64,000 nucleotides of DNA. It comes from Verrucomicrobiota bacterium. GTDB taxonomy: Bacteria; Verrucomicrobiota; Verrucomicrobiia; Limisphaerales; UBA9464. The translations under genes and the position numbers were made by a program. The stretch lies in the NCBI GenBank assembly GCA_947471985.1, contig CANIZL010000002.1:89044-153043 (forward strand). Direction: 5' to 3'. The notes under the pieces were generated by a model. That model was not told the origin of the DNA. It saw only the letters and a list, made by a program, of their open reading frames with translations, and did no database searches. How positions within the stretch are numbered: position 1 is the first letter of the stretch; every line of letters begins with the position of its first letter. This document shows, piece by piece, positions 34,587-43,441 of this stretch.

Positions 34587-34675
34587 GGGATTTTGGATCC
34601 CGTTGCTGCGTGCTCCCGGCTGAAAAGGCCGGGGCGCGGAGCCGGTATCCGGGAACCCGTCAGCGTGCAGCAAAC
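34587..34675 (+). ncRNA. Candidate structured RNA between metK and ahcY
   Basis: Hairpin GGGAT/ATCCC (34587-34601), then an outer stem GTTGCTGC (34602-34609) pairing with GCAGCAAAC (34667-34675) with one bulge. This encloses CCCGGC (34615-34620) with GCCGGG (34628-34633) and CGGG/CCCG (34650-34659), like a multibranch junction. It ends 19 bp before ahcY. It does not match the SAM or SAH riboswitch consensuses I know. A role in ahcY control is inference. Confidence 0.4.
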
Positions 34676-34694
34676 TGAAAATTGAGAATTTGAT

Positions 34695-36194
34695 ATGGCA
34701 AAGAAAGCAGTAACCAGCGCCTCGGCCGCCGTGGCCGAGATCAACGCGGCCCTCCCGAATCTGGCGAAGTTCGCCGCCCAGACCCCGGGTGGCGCGGACT
34801 ACATCGTGCGTGATTTCTCCCTGGCCGATTGGGGCCGCAAGGAGATCGCCGTCGCCGAGCACGAAATGCCCGGTCTGATGTCCGTGCGCAAGAAGTACGC
34901 GAAGTCCAAGCCCCTCAAGGGCGTCCGCGTTACCGGCTCGTTGCACATGACGATCCAGACGGCGGTGCTCATTGAGACCCTCGTTGAACTCGGCGCCTCG
35001 GTGCGTTGGGCGAGCTGCAACATCTTCTCCACCCAGGACCACGCCGCGTCCGCCATCGCCGCCACCGGTACGCCGGTGTTCGCGTGGAAGGGCGAGACGC
35101 TCGAGGAGTATTGGGAGCTGACCCTGATGGCCGTAATTCATCCCGGCGACAAGGGCCCGGAACTCGTCGTCGATGACGGCGGCGACGTCACCCTGCTCAT
35201 CCACAAGGGTTTTGAACTCGAACAGGGTTCCAAGTGGGTCGACACCAAGAGCGGCAGCCACGAGGAGCAGGTCATCAAGAACCTGCTCAAGCGGGTGGCG
35301 GTCGAGAAGCCCGGCATCTGGACGAAGATCGTCAAGGCCTGGCGCGGCGTCTCCGAGGAGACCACCACCGGCGTGCACCGCCTCTATCAGCTGGCCGAGC
35401 AGAAGAAGCTCCTCGTGCCCGCCATCAACGTCAACGACTCGGTCACGAAGTCGAAGTTCGACAACCTGTACGGCTGCCGCGAATCGCTGGCCGACGGTTT
35501 GAAGCGCGCCACCGACGTCATGATCGCCGGCAAGGTCGCGGTGGTCTGCGGTTACGGTGACGTGGGCAAGGGCTCCGCGCACTCACTCCGCGCCTACGGC
35601 GCCCGTGTGGTGGTCACCGAGATCGATCCCATCAACGCCTTGCAGGCCGCGATGGAAGGCTTCGAAGTCAACACCATTGAGAGCACGCTCGGCACGGGCG
35701 ACATCTATGTCACCACGACGGGCAACTGCGACATCATCACGGTGGCGCACATGCTCGCGATGAAGGACCAGGCGATCGTCTGCAACATCGGGCATTTCGA
35801 CAACGAGATCCAGGTGGACGCGATGAAGAAGACCAAGGGCGTGCGGATCGAGAACATCAAGCCGCAGTACGACCGGTACTACATTCCGGGCAACAAGAGC
35901 ATCTACATGCTGGCGGAAGGCCGGTTGGTGAACCTCGGTTGCGCCACGGGTCATCCGAGCTTCGTGATGTCCAACTCCTTCACCAACCAGACGCTCGCCC
36001 AGCTCGACCTCTGGGAGAACAAGGACAAGTACGAGAAGACGGTGTACCGTCTGCCGAAGAAGCTCGACGAGGAAGTGGCGCGCCTGCACCTCGAGAAGAT
36101 CGGCGTGAAGCTGACCAAGCTCACCAAGGCCCAGGCGGCCTACCTCGGCGTGGCGGCCGACGGTCCGTACAAGCCGGAGCACTACCGCTACTGA
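34695..36194 (+). CDS. ahcY: S-adenosylhomocysteinase
   Basis: 499 residues. It hydrolyses S-adenosylhomocysteine to adenosine and homocysteine with bound NAD. Motifs: [48 protein letters not shown], the Rossmann [13 protein letters not shown] near residue 280 and the C-terminal KPEHYRY. It contains the roughly 40-residue insert of the longer bacterial type ([20 protein letters not shown] region). It is downstream of metK and followed by a strong terminator. Confidence 0.97.
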   Translation: MAKKAVTSASAAVAEINAALPNLAKFAAQTPGGADYIVRDFSLADWGRKEIAVAEHEMPGLMSVRKKYAKSKPLKGVRVTGSLHMTIQTAVLIETLVELGASVRWASCNIFSTQDHAASAIAATGTPVFAWKGETLEEYWELTLMAVIHPGDKGPELVVDDGGDVTLLIHKGFELEQGSKWVDTKSGSHEEQVIKNLLKRVAVEKPGIWTKIVKAWRGVSEETTTGVHRLYQLAEQKKLLVPAINVNDSVTKSKFDNLYGCRESLADGLKRATDVMIAGKVAVVCGYGDVGKGSAHSLRAYGARVVVTEIDPINALQAAMEGFEVNTIESTLGTGDIYVTTTGNCDIITVAHMLAMKDQAIVCNIGHFDNEIQVDAMKKTKGVRIENIKPQYDRYYIPGNKSIYMLAEGRLVNLGCATGHPSFVMSNSFTNQTLAQLDLWENKDKYEKTVYRLPKKLDEEVARLHLEKIGVKLTKLTKAQAAYLGVAADGPYKPEHYRY

Positions 36195-36232
36195 GGGGTG
36201 CAGGCATTCCTGGGTGAATGCCGGGATTTGAA

Positions 36233-36266
36233 GGCGGTCGGGGCAACCCCGGCCGCCTTTTTCTTT
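36233..36266 (+). terminator. Rho-independent terminator after ahcY
   Basis: GGCGGTCGGGG (36233-36243) pairs with CCCCGGCCGCC (36247-36257) through a 3-base loop with one G-T wobble, followed by TTTTTCTTT. It ends the metK-ahcY unit. Confidence 0.85.
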
Positions 36267-36433
36267 GGGGAGCGGCAGGGGACCGAACGTGGGGCGGAGG
36301 CCAGGCACCCCGACTGGAACGTCAGCGGTACTGAGTCTGCGGTACGGGTAGCGCCGGTTTTCCCACCGTGAGGAGTTGAGGTCATACTTTTGCCTGACCT
36401 GCGGTGGGATCTCGACGAGCTTCGGCGCGGTTC

Positions 36434-37540
36434 ATGGGCACTCTGCACCGTTATATCCTGCGGCAGACCGTCGCGACCGTTTCACTGACGGTGGCGGTGT
36501 TCACCGCGTTGCTGCTGTTGGGCAGCGTGCTCAAGGATGTCCTGAACCTGCTGGCGGCCGGAACTCTCACGATCGGGCAAGTGGCGCAGGCGGTGCTGTA
36601 CCTGATTCCTTTCGTCCTCGCCTTTGCCCTGCCCATCGGAATGCTGACGGGAGCGCTGCTGGTTTTTGGGCGCCTGAGCGCCGACCAGGAGATTACGGCG
36701 GCGCGGGCGGGGGGCTGGAGCCTGGTAGCCCTGGCGGCGCCGGTGTTGTATTTCAGCGTGGCGATGTGCGTTCTGTGCGGCTTGTTCAACACGCTGGTGG
36801 CACCGCGCTGCCGGGTGGCCTTCAAGGCGCTGGAACAACAGGCGGCCGGTTTGGGCTTGAAAGCCGGCAATACGGCGGTCGTGACCGAGGGGCAGTATGT
36901 GGAACTCGGTTCGTTCACGATTTATGCCCACAAAACCCGCGGCCGGCAGATGGAAGACGTGTTGGTGTACCAACTGGCGAATGGTCATCGCCTGCTCGAT
37001 GCCCATGCGCAGTCCGGCGAGATTATTCCGGATGCTTCCGGCCAGGGCGCACGACTCATTCTGCGGGAGGTTCAGGGAATGAAGGTTGAGGGAACCAACG
37101 ACCTGCGTCTCGTGCCGTTTTATTTTCAGGAAACGAGCACCAATCTGGTGATCGCCTCCGGGGCGATGACCGGGAAGCCGAAGTACAGCGACATGACCTT
37201 CGGCCAATTGTGGCAGGAGCGCCGGGAGATCCTCGCCCGCCGGGGTGAACCGGCGCCGGTGGTGATGCAATTGCACCGGCAGGCGGCGTTCTCCTTTGCC
37301 TGCTTCGGATTCACCCTGCTGGGCATTCCCCTCGGACTCCGCGGGCACCGGCGGGAGACGAACATCGGCATCGGTGTGGCCCTCCTGTTGATGCTCGGAT
37401 ATTACAGCTTCATCATCCTCGGCCAGGCGCTCGAGACCCGCACCCATTTGCATCCACACCTGATTCTCTGGCTGCCCAATTTCCTGTTCATCGGAATTGG
37501 TGCGGGGCTGTTGTGGCGGATGGATCGGGTGGGGAATTGA
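36434..37540 (+). CDS. LptF/LptG-family permease
   Basis: 368 residues from the ATG at 36434. YjgP/YjgQ fold: three membrane helices at the N-terminus (RQTVATVSLTVAVFTALLLL; VLYLIPFVLAFALPIGMLTG; APVLYFSVAMCVLCGLF), a periplasmic beta-jellyroll (about 130-270), and three C-terminal helices ending LPNFLFIGIGAGLLWRMDR. It forms part of the inner-membrane complex that extracts LPS with the LptB ATPase, encoded here at 49242. F versus G cannot be decided. The single gene is not in an F-G pair, unlike Proteobacteria. Confidence 0.85.
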   Translation: MGTLHRYILRQTVATVSLTVAVFTALLLLGSVLKDVLNLLAAGTLTIGQVAQAVLYLIPFVLAFALPIGMLTGALLVFGRLSADQEITAARAGGWSLVALAAPVLYFSVAMCVLCGLFNTLVAPRCRVAFKALEQQAAGLGLKAGNTAVVTEGQYVELGSFTIYAHKTRGRQMEDVLVYQLANGHRLLDAHAQSGEIIPDASGQGARLILREVQGMKVEGTNDLRLVPFYFQETSTNLVIASGAMTGKPKYSDMTFGQLWQERREILARRGEPAPVVMQLHRQAAFSFACFGFTLLGIPLGLRGHRRETNIGIGVALLLMLGYYSFIILGQALETRTHLHPHLILWLPNFLFIGIGAGLLWRMDRVGN

Positions 37541-37546
37541 AGGGAC

Positions 37547-38581
37547 CTAATCGACCGTGCCGAAGACGCACGCTTCGTTCTTGTTCGCACAGAGCCGGGC
37601 AATGGCGAAATCACGGGCCAACCCGGGCAGCTCCTGTTGAAGGCGCTCGAGCTTCCCGTATTCGTCGTGGCCTTTGAACTTGATGGTCACGATGAAGTTC
37701 CGACACCAGCGGGCGCGGACCCAATCCAGGACCAGTTGCACACTCCGTTCGGGGGCGGCGATCACATCGCAGATCAGCCAGTCGACGGGTTGTTTCGGCT
37801 GGAACTTAAAGGCGTCCGCGGCTTCGAACTGGAGGCGCGGATTACGGAGCAGATCGTCCCGAACCGGTGAGCGATCGACGGCAATAACCCGGGCCCCGCG
37901 CGCGAGGGCGACGTAACTCCAACTGCCGGGACAGGCCCCGAGATCGACGCAGGTTTCCCCGGCGGCGATGTGTTTTCCCAATCGCGCTTCCGCCTCCACC
38001 AATTTGGCAAACGCCCGGCTGGGGGCGGTTTGATCGCTGGCGACGGGGATTTCGCCGGCGGGAAACGGCGACACTCCGTGCCGGAGGTCGGCCGGATGGG
38101 GTGCGACACTAACGGAGAGCCAGCCGGTTTCGGGCTGGGTGAGGATGAGTTGGACCAGGGATTCGGACGGCAGGAAGGGTTCGGTCCGGGGCTTCTGGAG
38201 TTGTTGCCGCCAGGCCCGACCGTGGCGGGCGAGTTGCTCGCCCACGGCATCGGCAATGAGCCGGCACCGATTCTCGCCCGCGTGCGTGGAATTGACAGTC
38301 TGGTAGTGCGGCACGAGGTGCAGACGCCAGGGACGATCGGCCGGAACGCCTGCTCGAACGGCCTCGACGATCCGCTCGGCCCAGAGCCGGATGGAACTGG
38401 CGGTTACGGCCTGAACGTCCGGGAGGAATTGCCGCAGGAAGATCAGCCGGGGTCCCGGTGGCGGAAACGCCGTGGTGGTGGTCAGCAGGCCCGGGGCTGG
38501 TTGCTCGGGGGTGTGCTGAAGGGCGCGGAGTTCCGTCGCGAGGAACGCGGTGTCATCCGGGGCGCAGAGCAAACCATGCAT
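37547..38581 (-). CDS. RlmM-like SAM-dependent methyltransferase
   Basis: 344 residues from the ATG at 38581. The N-terminal half is a THUMP-like region; the Rossmann methyltransferase begins near residue 200 (CVDLGACPGSWSYVALARGA, then VDRSPV and WLICDVIAAPE near 275), and ends in a catalytic-Lys motif IVTIKFKGHDEY. The K-D-K-E-like set and the order match RlmM, which 2'-O-methylates 23S rRNA C2498. It converges closely (6 bp) on the LptF/G gene and starts 20 bp after the LAB_N gene stop. Confidence 0.7.
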   Translation of the reverse strand: MHGLLCAPDDTAFLATELRALQHTPEQPAPGLLTTTTAFPPPGPRLIFLRQFLPDVQAVTASSIRLWAERIVEAVRAGVPADRPWRLHLVPHYQTVNSTHAGENRCRLIADAVGEQLARHGRAWRQQLQKPRTEPFLPSESLVQLILTQPETGWLSVSVAPHPADLRHGVSPFPAGEIPVASDQTAPSRAFAKLVEAEARLGKHIAAGETCVDLGACPGSWSYVALARGARVIAVDRSPVRDDLLRNPRLQFEAADAFKFQPKQPVDWLICDVIAAPERSVQLVLDWVRARWCRNFIVTIKFKGHDEYGKLERLQQELPGLARDFAIARLCANKNEACVFGTVD

Positions 38582-38601
38582 GAGTGGGTGCGGGAGCGGG
38601 A

Positions 38602-39000
38602 TCAGCTCAGTTTGCAGCCGCACGTCGCGCAAAAGCGAGCGTCCGCGGGGCTGGCGACGCCGCAATCCGGCGCCGGACAGAACTGGCGGGTGAGCTTGTT
38701 GCGGTGGTGCAGCAGGAGATTGCGAAAATAGGGAATCCAGTTGAAAGCGTACGCGGCGATCATGACGGAATCGCGGCGGTAAAATAAGGCGTACGCCAGC
38801 AGCAACAGCGAGCCGATGATGCTGAGCCACCAGAAAAGCGACGGCACGACGACCTGTTTCCGTTTCTCCGATGCGCGCCATTGGACCAGGAAGCGGGCAG
38901 TGAACACGGCGTTGCCGAGCCAGCCCACCACCTTCCAGGCGCTCCATTCAACCCCCAGGAGCTTTCCGTCGAACCAGAGGAAATCAAAAAGTGCGACCAT
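38602..39000 (-). CDS. Lipid A synthase N-terminal-like (LAB_N) membrane protein with zinc ribbon
   Basis: 132 residues from the ATG at 39000. Three membrane helices match LAB_N (WKVVGWLGNAVFTARFLVQW; SLFWWLSIIGSLLLLAYALF; AAYAFNWIPYFRNL), a domain seen alone or fused to LpxB-like proteins. After the last helix the protein adds FCPAPDCGVASPADARFCAT CGC-type zinc ribbon (Cys near residues 109, 114, 125 and 128), which is not part of the usual domain. Possible role in lipid A or glycolipid metabolism. Confidence 0.65.
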   Translation of the reverse strand: MVALFDFLWFDGKLLGVEWSAWKVVGWLGNAVFTARFLVQWRASEKRKQVVVPSLFWWLSIIGSLLLLAYALFYRRDSVMIAAYAFNWIPYFRNLLLHHRNKLTRQFCPAPDCGVASPADARFCATCGCKLS

Positions 39001-39115
39001 CGTGTGCCGGGCAGAATGACGCCCGGGCCCGGTGCGGCAAGGGGTGGTGCGTTGACATTTGCGGGTCGGCGGCCAGTCTGGACTGGAACCCCGCGATTCG
39101 GCGGGATTCGTGCGT

Positions 39116-39682
39116 ATGAAGTTTTTCCACCACCAAGCGAAGGTCCGGGGCGGTACGACCGCCCAGGTTATTTTCGCCATCCTGGCGCTGGGCTTGTGCG
39201 GGTTGTGCACCTTTCAATTCAAGCGCGAAGGGGAATTGCGCGGCGCACTGGAAAACCTCAGCCGCACCAACGGAGCCCTGTCCGGCCAATTGGAGGAGGC
39301 CCGGAAGGAGGGCGCACGCTGGAAGGGCGAGGTGACGGATATCACCACGCGATTCGCGGAGGCCGATGCGCTGGCCCGCACCAATCGAACGGAAATTTCG
39401 GCGCTGAAGGGCCAGTTGCGGCAGGCCACCAATTCGGTGGCTTCACTGTCCCGGAGCCGGGACGCCTTCAAGGAGCGGTTTGAGGAGCAGGCGGAGATCA
39501 CCCGCCAGGCGACCGAAGCTTCCCGGAAACTGAAGGCGCAGGCGGAGACCGAGATTAAGCGGATCGCCACCGTGGCGGAAGAACGCACCGCCACCGCCAA
39601 CAAGTACGCGGCGGACTACAAGGAGTTGCTCGAAGCGTTCGAGAAATACCGCGCGCAGGTGGCGGCACAGCCGGCGAAGTAG
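39116..39682 (+). CDS. Membrane-anchored coiled-coil protein
   Basis: 188 residues from the ATG at 39116. One N-terminal transmembrane segment (about residues 15-35, TAQVIFAILALGLCGLCTF) followed by an almost continuous charged coiled coil to the end (RTNGALSGQLEEARKEGARW and on). No catalytic domain. Likely a periplasmic rod or scaffold attached to the inner membrane; family not recognised. Confidence 0.6.
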   Translation: MKFFHHQAKVRGGTTAQVIFAILALGLCGLCTFQFKREGELRGALENLSRTNGALSGQLEEARKEGARWKGEVTDITTRFAEADALARTNRTEISALKGQLRQATNSVASLSRSRDAFKERFEEQAEITRQATEASRKLKAQAETEIKRIATVAEERTATANKYAADYKELLEAFEKYRAQVAAQPAK

Positions 39683-39710
39683 GCGTTGCCGGGAGGGCGG
39701 GGAGCGGATC

Positions 39711-40214
39711 TCAGGGAGTGGATTCGCCCGGAGTCCGGTGCGCCAGAACCGTGGCGGTCTGTTCCTCACGAAAGCGCTCGTAGGCGTGCCGGTATTGCGC
39801 GAACTGAGTCCCCAGGATGGCCGTGGCGAGCAGTGCCGCATTGATCGCTCCGGCCTTGCCGATCGCCATCGTGCCCACTGGTACGCCGCCTGGCATCTGG
39901 ACGATGCTCAGCAGGGAGTCGAGTCCATTGAGGGCCTTGGATTGGACCGGCACACCCAGAACCGGCAGGCAGGTCTTGCTGGCGCACATGCCGGGGAGAT
40001 GCGCGGCGCCGCCCGCTCCCGCGATGATCACGTGGAGTCCGCGATGAGCGGCGGTCGCGGCGTACTCAAAAAGCAGATCCGGCGTGCGGTGCGCACTGAC
40101 CACGGAGGTCTCGAAGGGTACCCCCAGATCGGTAAGCTGATGCGCCGCATGCTGCAGGGTCTCCCAGTCGGATTGACTGCCCATGATGATCCCGACGAGA
40201 GGGGTTGTTTTCAT
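39711..40214 (-). CDS. purE: 5-(carboxyamino)imidazole ribonucleotide mutase
   Basis: 167 residues from the ATG at 40214, the class I PurE length. It converts N5-CAIR to CAIR in purine synthesis. Motifs: [14 protein letters not shown] with the catalytic region GSxSD, SAHRTPD with the active His, [20 protein letters not shown] and GIGKAGA-type [15 protein letters not shown]. No purK is adjacent. Confidence 0.95.
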   Translation of the reverse strand: MKTTPLVGIIMGSQSDWETLQHAAHQLTDLGVPFETSVVSAHRTPDLLFEYAATAAHRGLHVIIAGAGGAAHLPGMCASKTCLPVLGVPVQSKALNGLDSLLSIVQMPGGVPVGTMAIGKAGAINAALLATAILGTQFAQYRHAYERFREEQTATVLAHRTPGESTP

Positions 40215-40327
40215 GCCGCCACCATCGGCTTCCTTGAGGCAATCAGGCAAGAGCCAGTCCCGGAATGCTTCCCGGCCGGGGCCGAACCGGGCCCGCTTTC
40301 GGGCGGGAGATGACGCCCGGTGAGGGA

Positions 40328-41581
40328 CTATTTACTGTCGGGGGCTGGGTTCGCTCGGGACACCACCGGGGAGCGGGCCGCGAGCTGAGCGCGTATTTGT
40401 TCGCTCCGCTGTTGGGCCGCGGCGACCTGCGCGTCGGACAGGCGGGCGCCGACTTCGTCGCGGGTCTTTTTGACGCTTTCGTCGCTGGCGGCGGCCAGGT
40501 TGAGTCGCGCGTACGCCTCCGAATAATCCTTCTCCACGCCGTTCCCCTGAAAATACAGGAGGCCGAGATTCTCCTGGGCCTTTTCGTTCCCCTGATCGGC
40601 CGCCTTGCGATACCATTGGGCGGCCTCGGTGTAGTTCTTTTCGATCCCCTGGCCCCGGGCGTACATGAACCCGAGGTTGCATTGCGCCTTGTCGTGCCCC
40701 TGCTCCGCCGCCCGGCGATACCATTTTATGGCCTCGGCGTAATTTTTTTCCAATCCCAGACCGCTGGCATACAGGAAGCCGAGGTTGAACTGGGCGTTGG
40801 CATTCCCCTGGCCCGCTGCGTTGCGGTACCATTTGGCGGCCTCGACGTAATTTCGCGCGACACCCTGGCCCAGATAATACATATAGCCCAGGCTGCTCTG
40901 CGCCTTGTCGTTGCCCTGATCGGCCGCTTTCCGGTACCATTTTACGGCTTCGACATCCTCCTTCTCGACGCCCAGACCGTGGGCGTACAGGAAGCCCAGG
41001 TTGCTCTGGGCGCCGTCGTGTCCCTGCTCCGCGGCCTGGCGATAACGTTTGGCGGCTTCAGCATAGTCCTGAGTCACCCCCTGGCCGTTCTCATACATAA
41101 AGCCCAGATTGAACTGGGCGGTGGCTTGTCCCTGGTCAGCCGCCTGCTGATACCATTTAAGCGCCTCGGCATAGTTCTGCTCAATGCCCAGGCCGTTGGC
41201 ATACATGTAGCCCAGATTGATGCGGGCTTGGTCATTGCCCTGCTCCGCCGCCTGTCGATACCATTTGGCGGCGGCGGCGAAATCCCGGCCGACGCCCTCG
41301 CCCCGGAAATATAAGAACGCCAGTTTGAACTGGGCGACGCCGAGGTTTTGCTCGGCCGCCTTGCGGTACCATTCGGCGGCCTGGGCCGGGTCCGCGGGTA
41401 CACCCTGCCCGGCCTCGAACATCTCACCGAGTCGCAGTTGGTCGGGGGCTCTGCCCTTTTCCGCATTGGCCTTGGTTTCGCGGAATTCCCGGCTCGGTGG
41501 TTTGGGCTTGTCCGCGGCCGTCCCGAGTGGTGCCCACACCAGCAGGAGCAGGGCGGTGACGGTAATGGCGTTCAGTTTCAT
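40328..41581 (-). CDS. Secreted Sel1-repeat protein
   Basis: 417 residues. Signal peptide ([17 protein letters not shown]) and nine Sel1 repeats of about 36 residues, each of the form A-x-x-x-LGxMYxxGxGVxxxYxEAxKWYRxAAxQG. Between repeats the DNA is strongly repetitive at 108-bp spacing, which suggests recent duplication. Sel1 repeats form solenoids that bind other proteins; a periplasmic scaffold is likely. The tail ends in a polar, Ala/Gln-rich helix. Confidence 0.85.
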   Translation of the reverse strand: MKLNAITVTALLLLVWAPLGTAADKPKPPSREFRETKANAEKGRAPDQLRLGEMFEAGQGVPADPAQAAEWYRKAAEQNLGVAQFKLAFLYFRGEGVGRDFAAAAKWYRQAAEQGNDQARINLGYMYANGLGIEQNYAEALKWYQQAADQGQATAQFNLGFMYENGQGVTQDYAEAAKRYRQAAEQGHDGAQSNLGFLYAHGLGVEKEDVEAVKWYRKAADQGNDKAQSSLGYMYYLGQGVARNYVEAAKWYRNAAGQGNANAQFNLGFLYASGLGLEKNYAEAIKWYRRAAEQGHDKAQCNLGFMYARGQGIEKNYTEAAQWYRKAADQGNEKAQENLGLLYFQGNGVEKDYSEAYARLNLAAASDESVKKTRDEVGARLSDAQVAAAQQRSEQIRAQLAARSPVVSRANPAPDSK

Positions 41582-41704
41582 GAAAGGATGTCGGCGGTCG
41601 CAACACTGAGGGACTTGCCCGGGGCGTCAATCGGGGAAGCGTCCGGCCGGCGCACGGCTCGCCGAGCCGGACGTGGACAGACCGCCGCCGTCGTCCCAGG
41701 GACT

Positions 41705-43354
41705 TTAATTCAACGACTTTAGCAATTGGGAGAGATACGGCAGCAGCTGCTTCTTGCGGCTGACGACGCCCAACAATTCAAAGACCCCGGGTTCCTTTTC
41801 CGGATAGTCGATGGCCCCGCGCACGCGCGGGTTTCCGGCGATCAGCAAGAGGGAGATTTGCTGGACCACGTCGGTGACAAACAGGGCCGAGAGAAAGTAG
41901 TCGTTCGAGGCACGGTGAGCCTCCAGAGCGTCGGCGAGATCCTGCCGGCGCTTCCAAAACTTGTCGAAACCCAACTCTTCGATCTGCGCCACACTGAAGC
42001 GGTACGGCCCCTCGGTGTACTCCTTGCAGTCGGCGGCCACCGCCTGATCAGGGGTCCGCGACGTCAGGATGGAGCCGGACCGGAAGAGCTTCTCGGTGAA
42101 ATCGGTGGCGTCGACCCCGGCGAGCTTCTCCAAGCGGGCCAGGATTTCCGCGTCACGAGCCGTGCTGGTGGGGGAGGTCAGATTGAGTGTGTCGGAGACG
42201 AGTCCGGCCAGCAGGCAGCCGGCGATGGAGGGTACGATCTCCACGCCGTGGCGCAGGTAGTAGTCTGCGACAATGGTGCACGTGGATCCGACGGGCTCGT
42301 TGCGGAAGAGGATGGGTTGGCTCGTGGTGAAGGGCGCGAGGCGGTGGTGATCGATCACCTCGAGGATCTCCAGTTTATCGGCACCGCTCACGGCCTGGGC
42401 GAGTTCATTGTGGTCGACCAGGATCAGCTGCCGTTCGACGCGCTTGAGGAAGTCGGACTTGGTGAGGATGCCCACCACGCGCTTCTGATCGTCGGTGACC
42501 GGGAAGGCTTGGAATTGCGAGGCGGCGGCGATGTTCTGGATCTCGGTGAGTGGCTCGTCGTGGCCAAACGAGAGGAAGTCATCGCGCAATAGATGTTCCA
42601 CCGCGATGGCCGAACGGGCGAGCATGGCCGTGGTGGTGGAATCGTGGGGGGACAGGATGATCGAGACCTCATTGCGTTGGGCGAGAGCCCGCATCTCCGG
42701 GGAGATGTCATAGCCGCCGGTGATGACCAGCACCCGGGCGCGGCCCTCGACGGCGAGGCTTTGGATGTCTTCGCGGTCGCCGACCACGACGATGAGTTTC
42801 TCGGGGGAGTAGCTATTGAGACGGGCGGCGAACGAGGCCGGCTTCATGGCGCCGATCATCAAAACCAGATCCTCCTCCCGGTCCGGTTCAAAACCGCACA
42901 GCAATTTGCCGTTGAGGGCGCGGGACAGGCTGCGGACGCTGGCGAGGACGCGGCGGGAATCAAAGATCCGGTTGGGTGACGGGAAGAAGAATTTGCTGGC
43001 CTTGAACACCGACATCAGGCCGAGGCAGCGGCGTTCGGAATCCAGCACCGGCAGCACGCGGATATTGCGGGCATCCATCAGCGCCAGGGCCTCGACCACC
43101 GTCGTGCGCGGCGGCACGGAGAGGACGTTGGACTGCATGACGTCCCGCACCCGGGGGGCGACGTCCGTGACGAAGCGCGGGGCGGGCAGGCCGAAGGTGC
43201 GCAGCACGAATTCAATCCGGTCATTCAGCTCACCGCACCGGGCGGCCACCACGTTGCGCATGCCGATGCGTTGCTTGAAATCCGCGTAGGCGATGGCGGA
43301 ACAGATGGCATCTGTATCCGGATTACGATGACCAATGACGAGGATCTCACTCAT
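41705..43354 (-). CDS. Family II inorganic pyrophosphatase with CBS and DRTGG domains
   Basis: 549 residues. The DHH phosphoesterase start GHRNPDTDAICSAIAYADF binds Mn/Co; a regulatory insert follows with CBS (about 70-125), DRTGG (about 135-245) and CBS (about 250-305) domains; then DNAxEL-like VDHNELAQ, the metal-binding VIDHHRL near 355 and DHHA2 to the end. It hydrolyses pyrophosphate under adenine nucleotide control (AMP inhibition, Ap4A activation are known in this CBS-DRTGG group). It is a single-gene unit in the cytoplasm. Confidence 0.9.
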   Translation of the reverse strand: MSEILVIGHRNPDTDAICSAIAYADFKQRIGMRNVVAARCGELNDRIEFVLRTFGLPAPRFVTDVAPRVRDVMQSNVLSVPPRTTVVEALALMDARNIRVLPVLDSERRCLGLMSVFKASKFFFPSPNRIFDSRRVLASVRSLSRALNGKLLCGFEPDREEDLVLMIGAMKPASFAARLNSYSPEKLIVVVGDREDIQSLAVEGRARVLVITGGYDISPEMRALAQRNEVSIILSPHDSTTTAMLARSAIAVEHLLRDDFLSFGHDEPLTEIQNIAAASQFQAFPVTDDQKRVVGILTKSDFLKRVERQLILVDHNELAQAVSGADKLEILEVIDHHRLAPFTTSQPILFRNEPVGSTCTIVADYYLRHGVEIVPSIAGCLLAGLVSDTLNLTSPTSTARDAEILARLEKLAGVDATDFTEKLFRSGSILTSRTPDQAVAADCKEYTEGPYRFSVAQIEELGFDKFWKRRQDLADALEAHRASNDYFLSALFVTDVVQQISLLLIAGNPRVRGAIDYPEKEPGVFELLGVVSRKKQLLPYLSQLLKSLN

Positions 43355-43441
43355 ATGACGACGTTGGGGAGTAGGTGACGGGGTGTCGTGTGAAAACTCA
43401 AAACTGGCAGCACAGGGGTGCGCGGCAGGAGTCGGATATTT

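Noticed and set aside
40328..41581. Tandem DNA repeats as a CRISPR or satellite array
   Set aside because: The 108-bp periodicity is coding and corresponds to Sel1 protein repeats.
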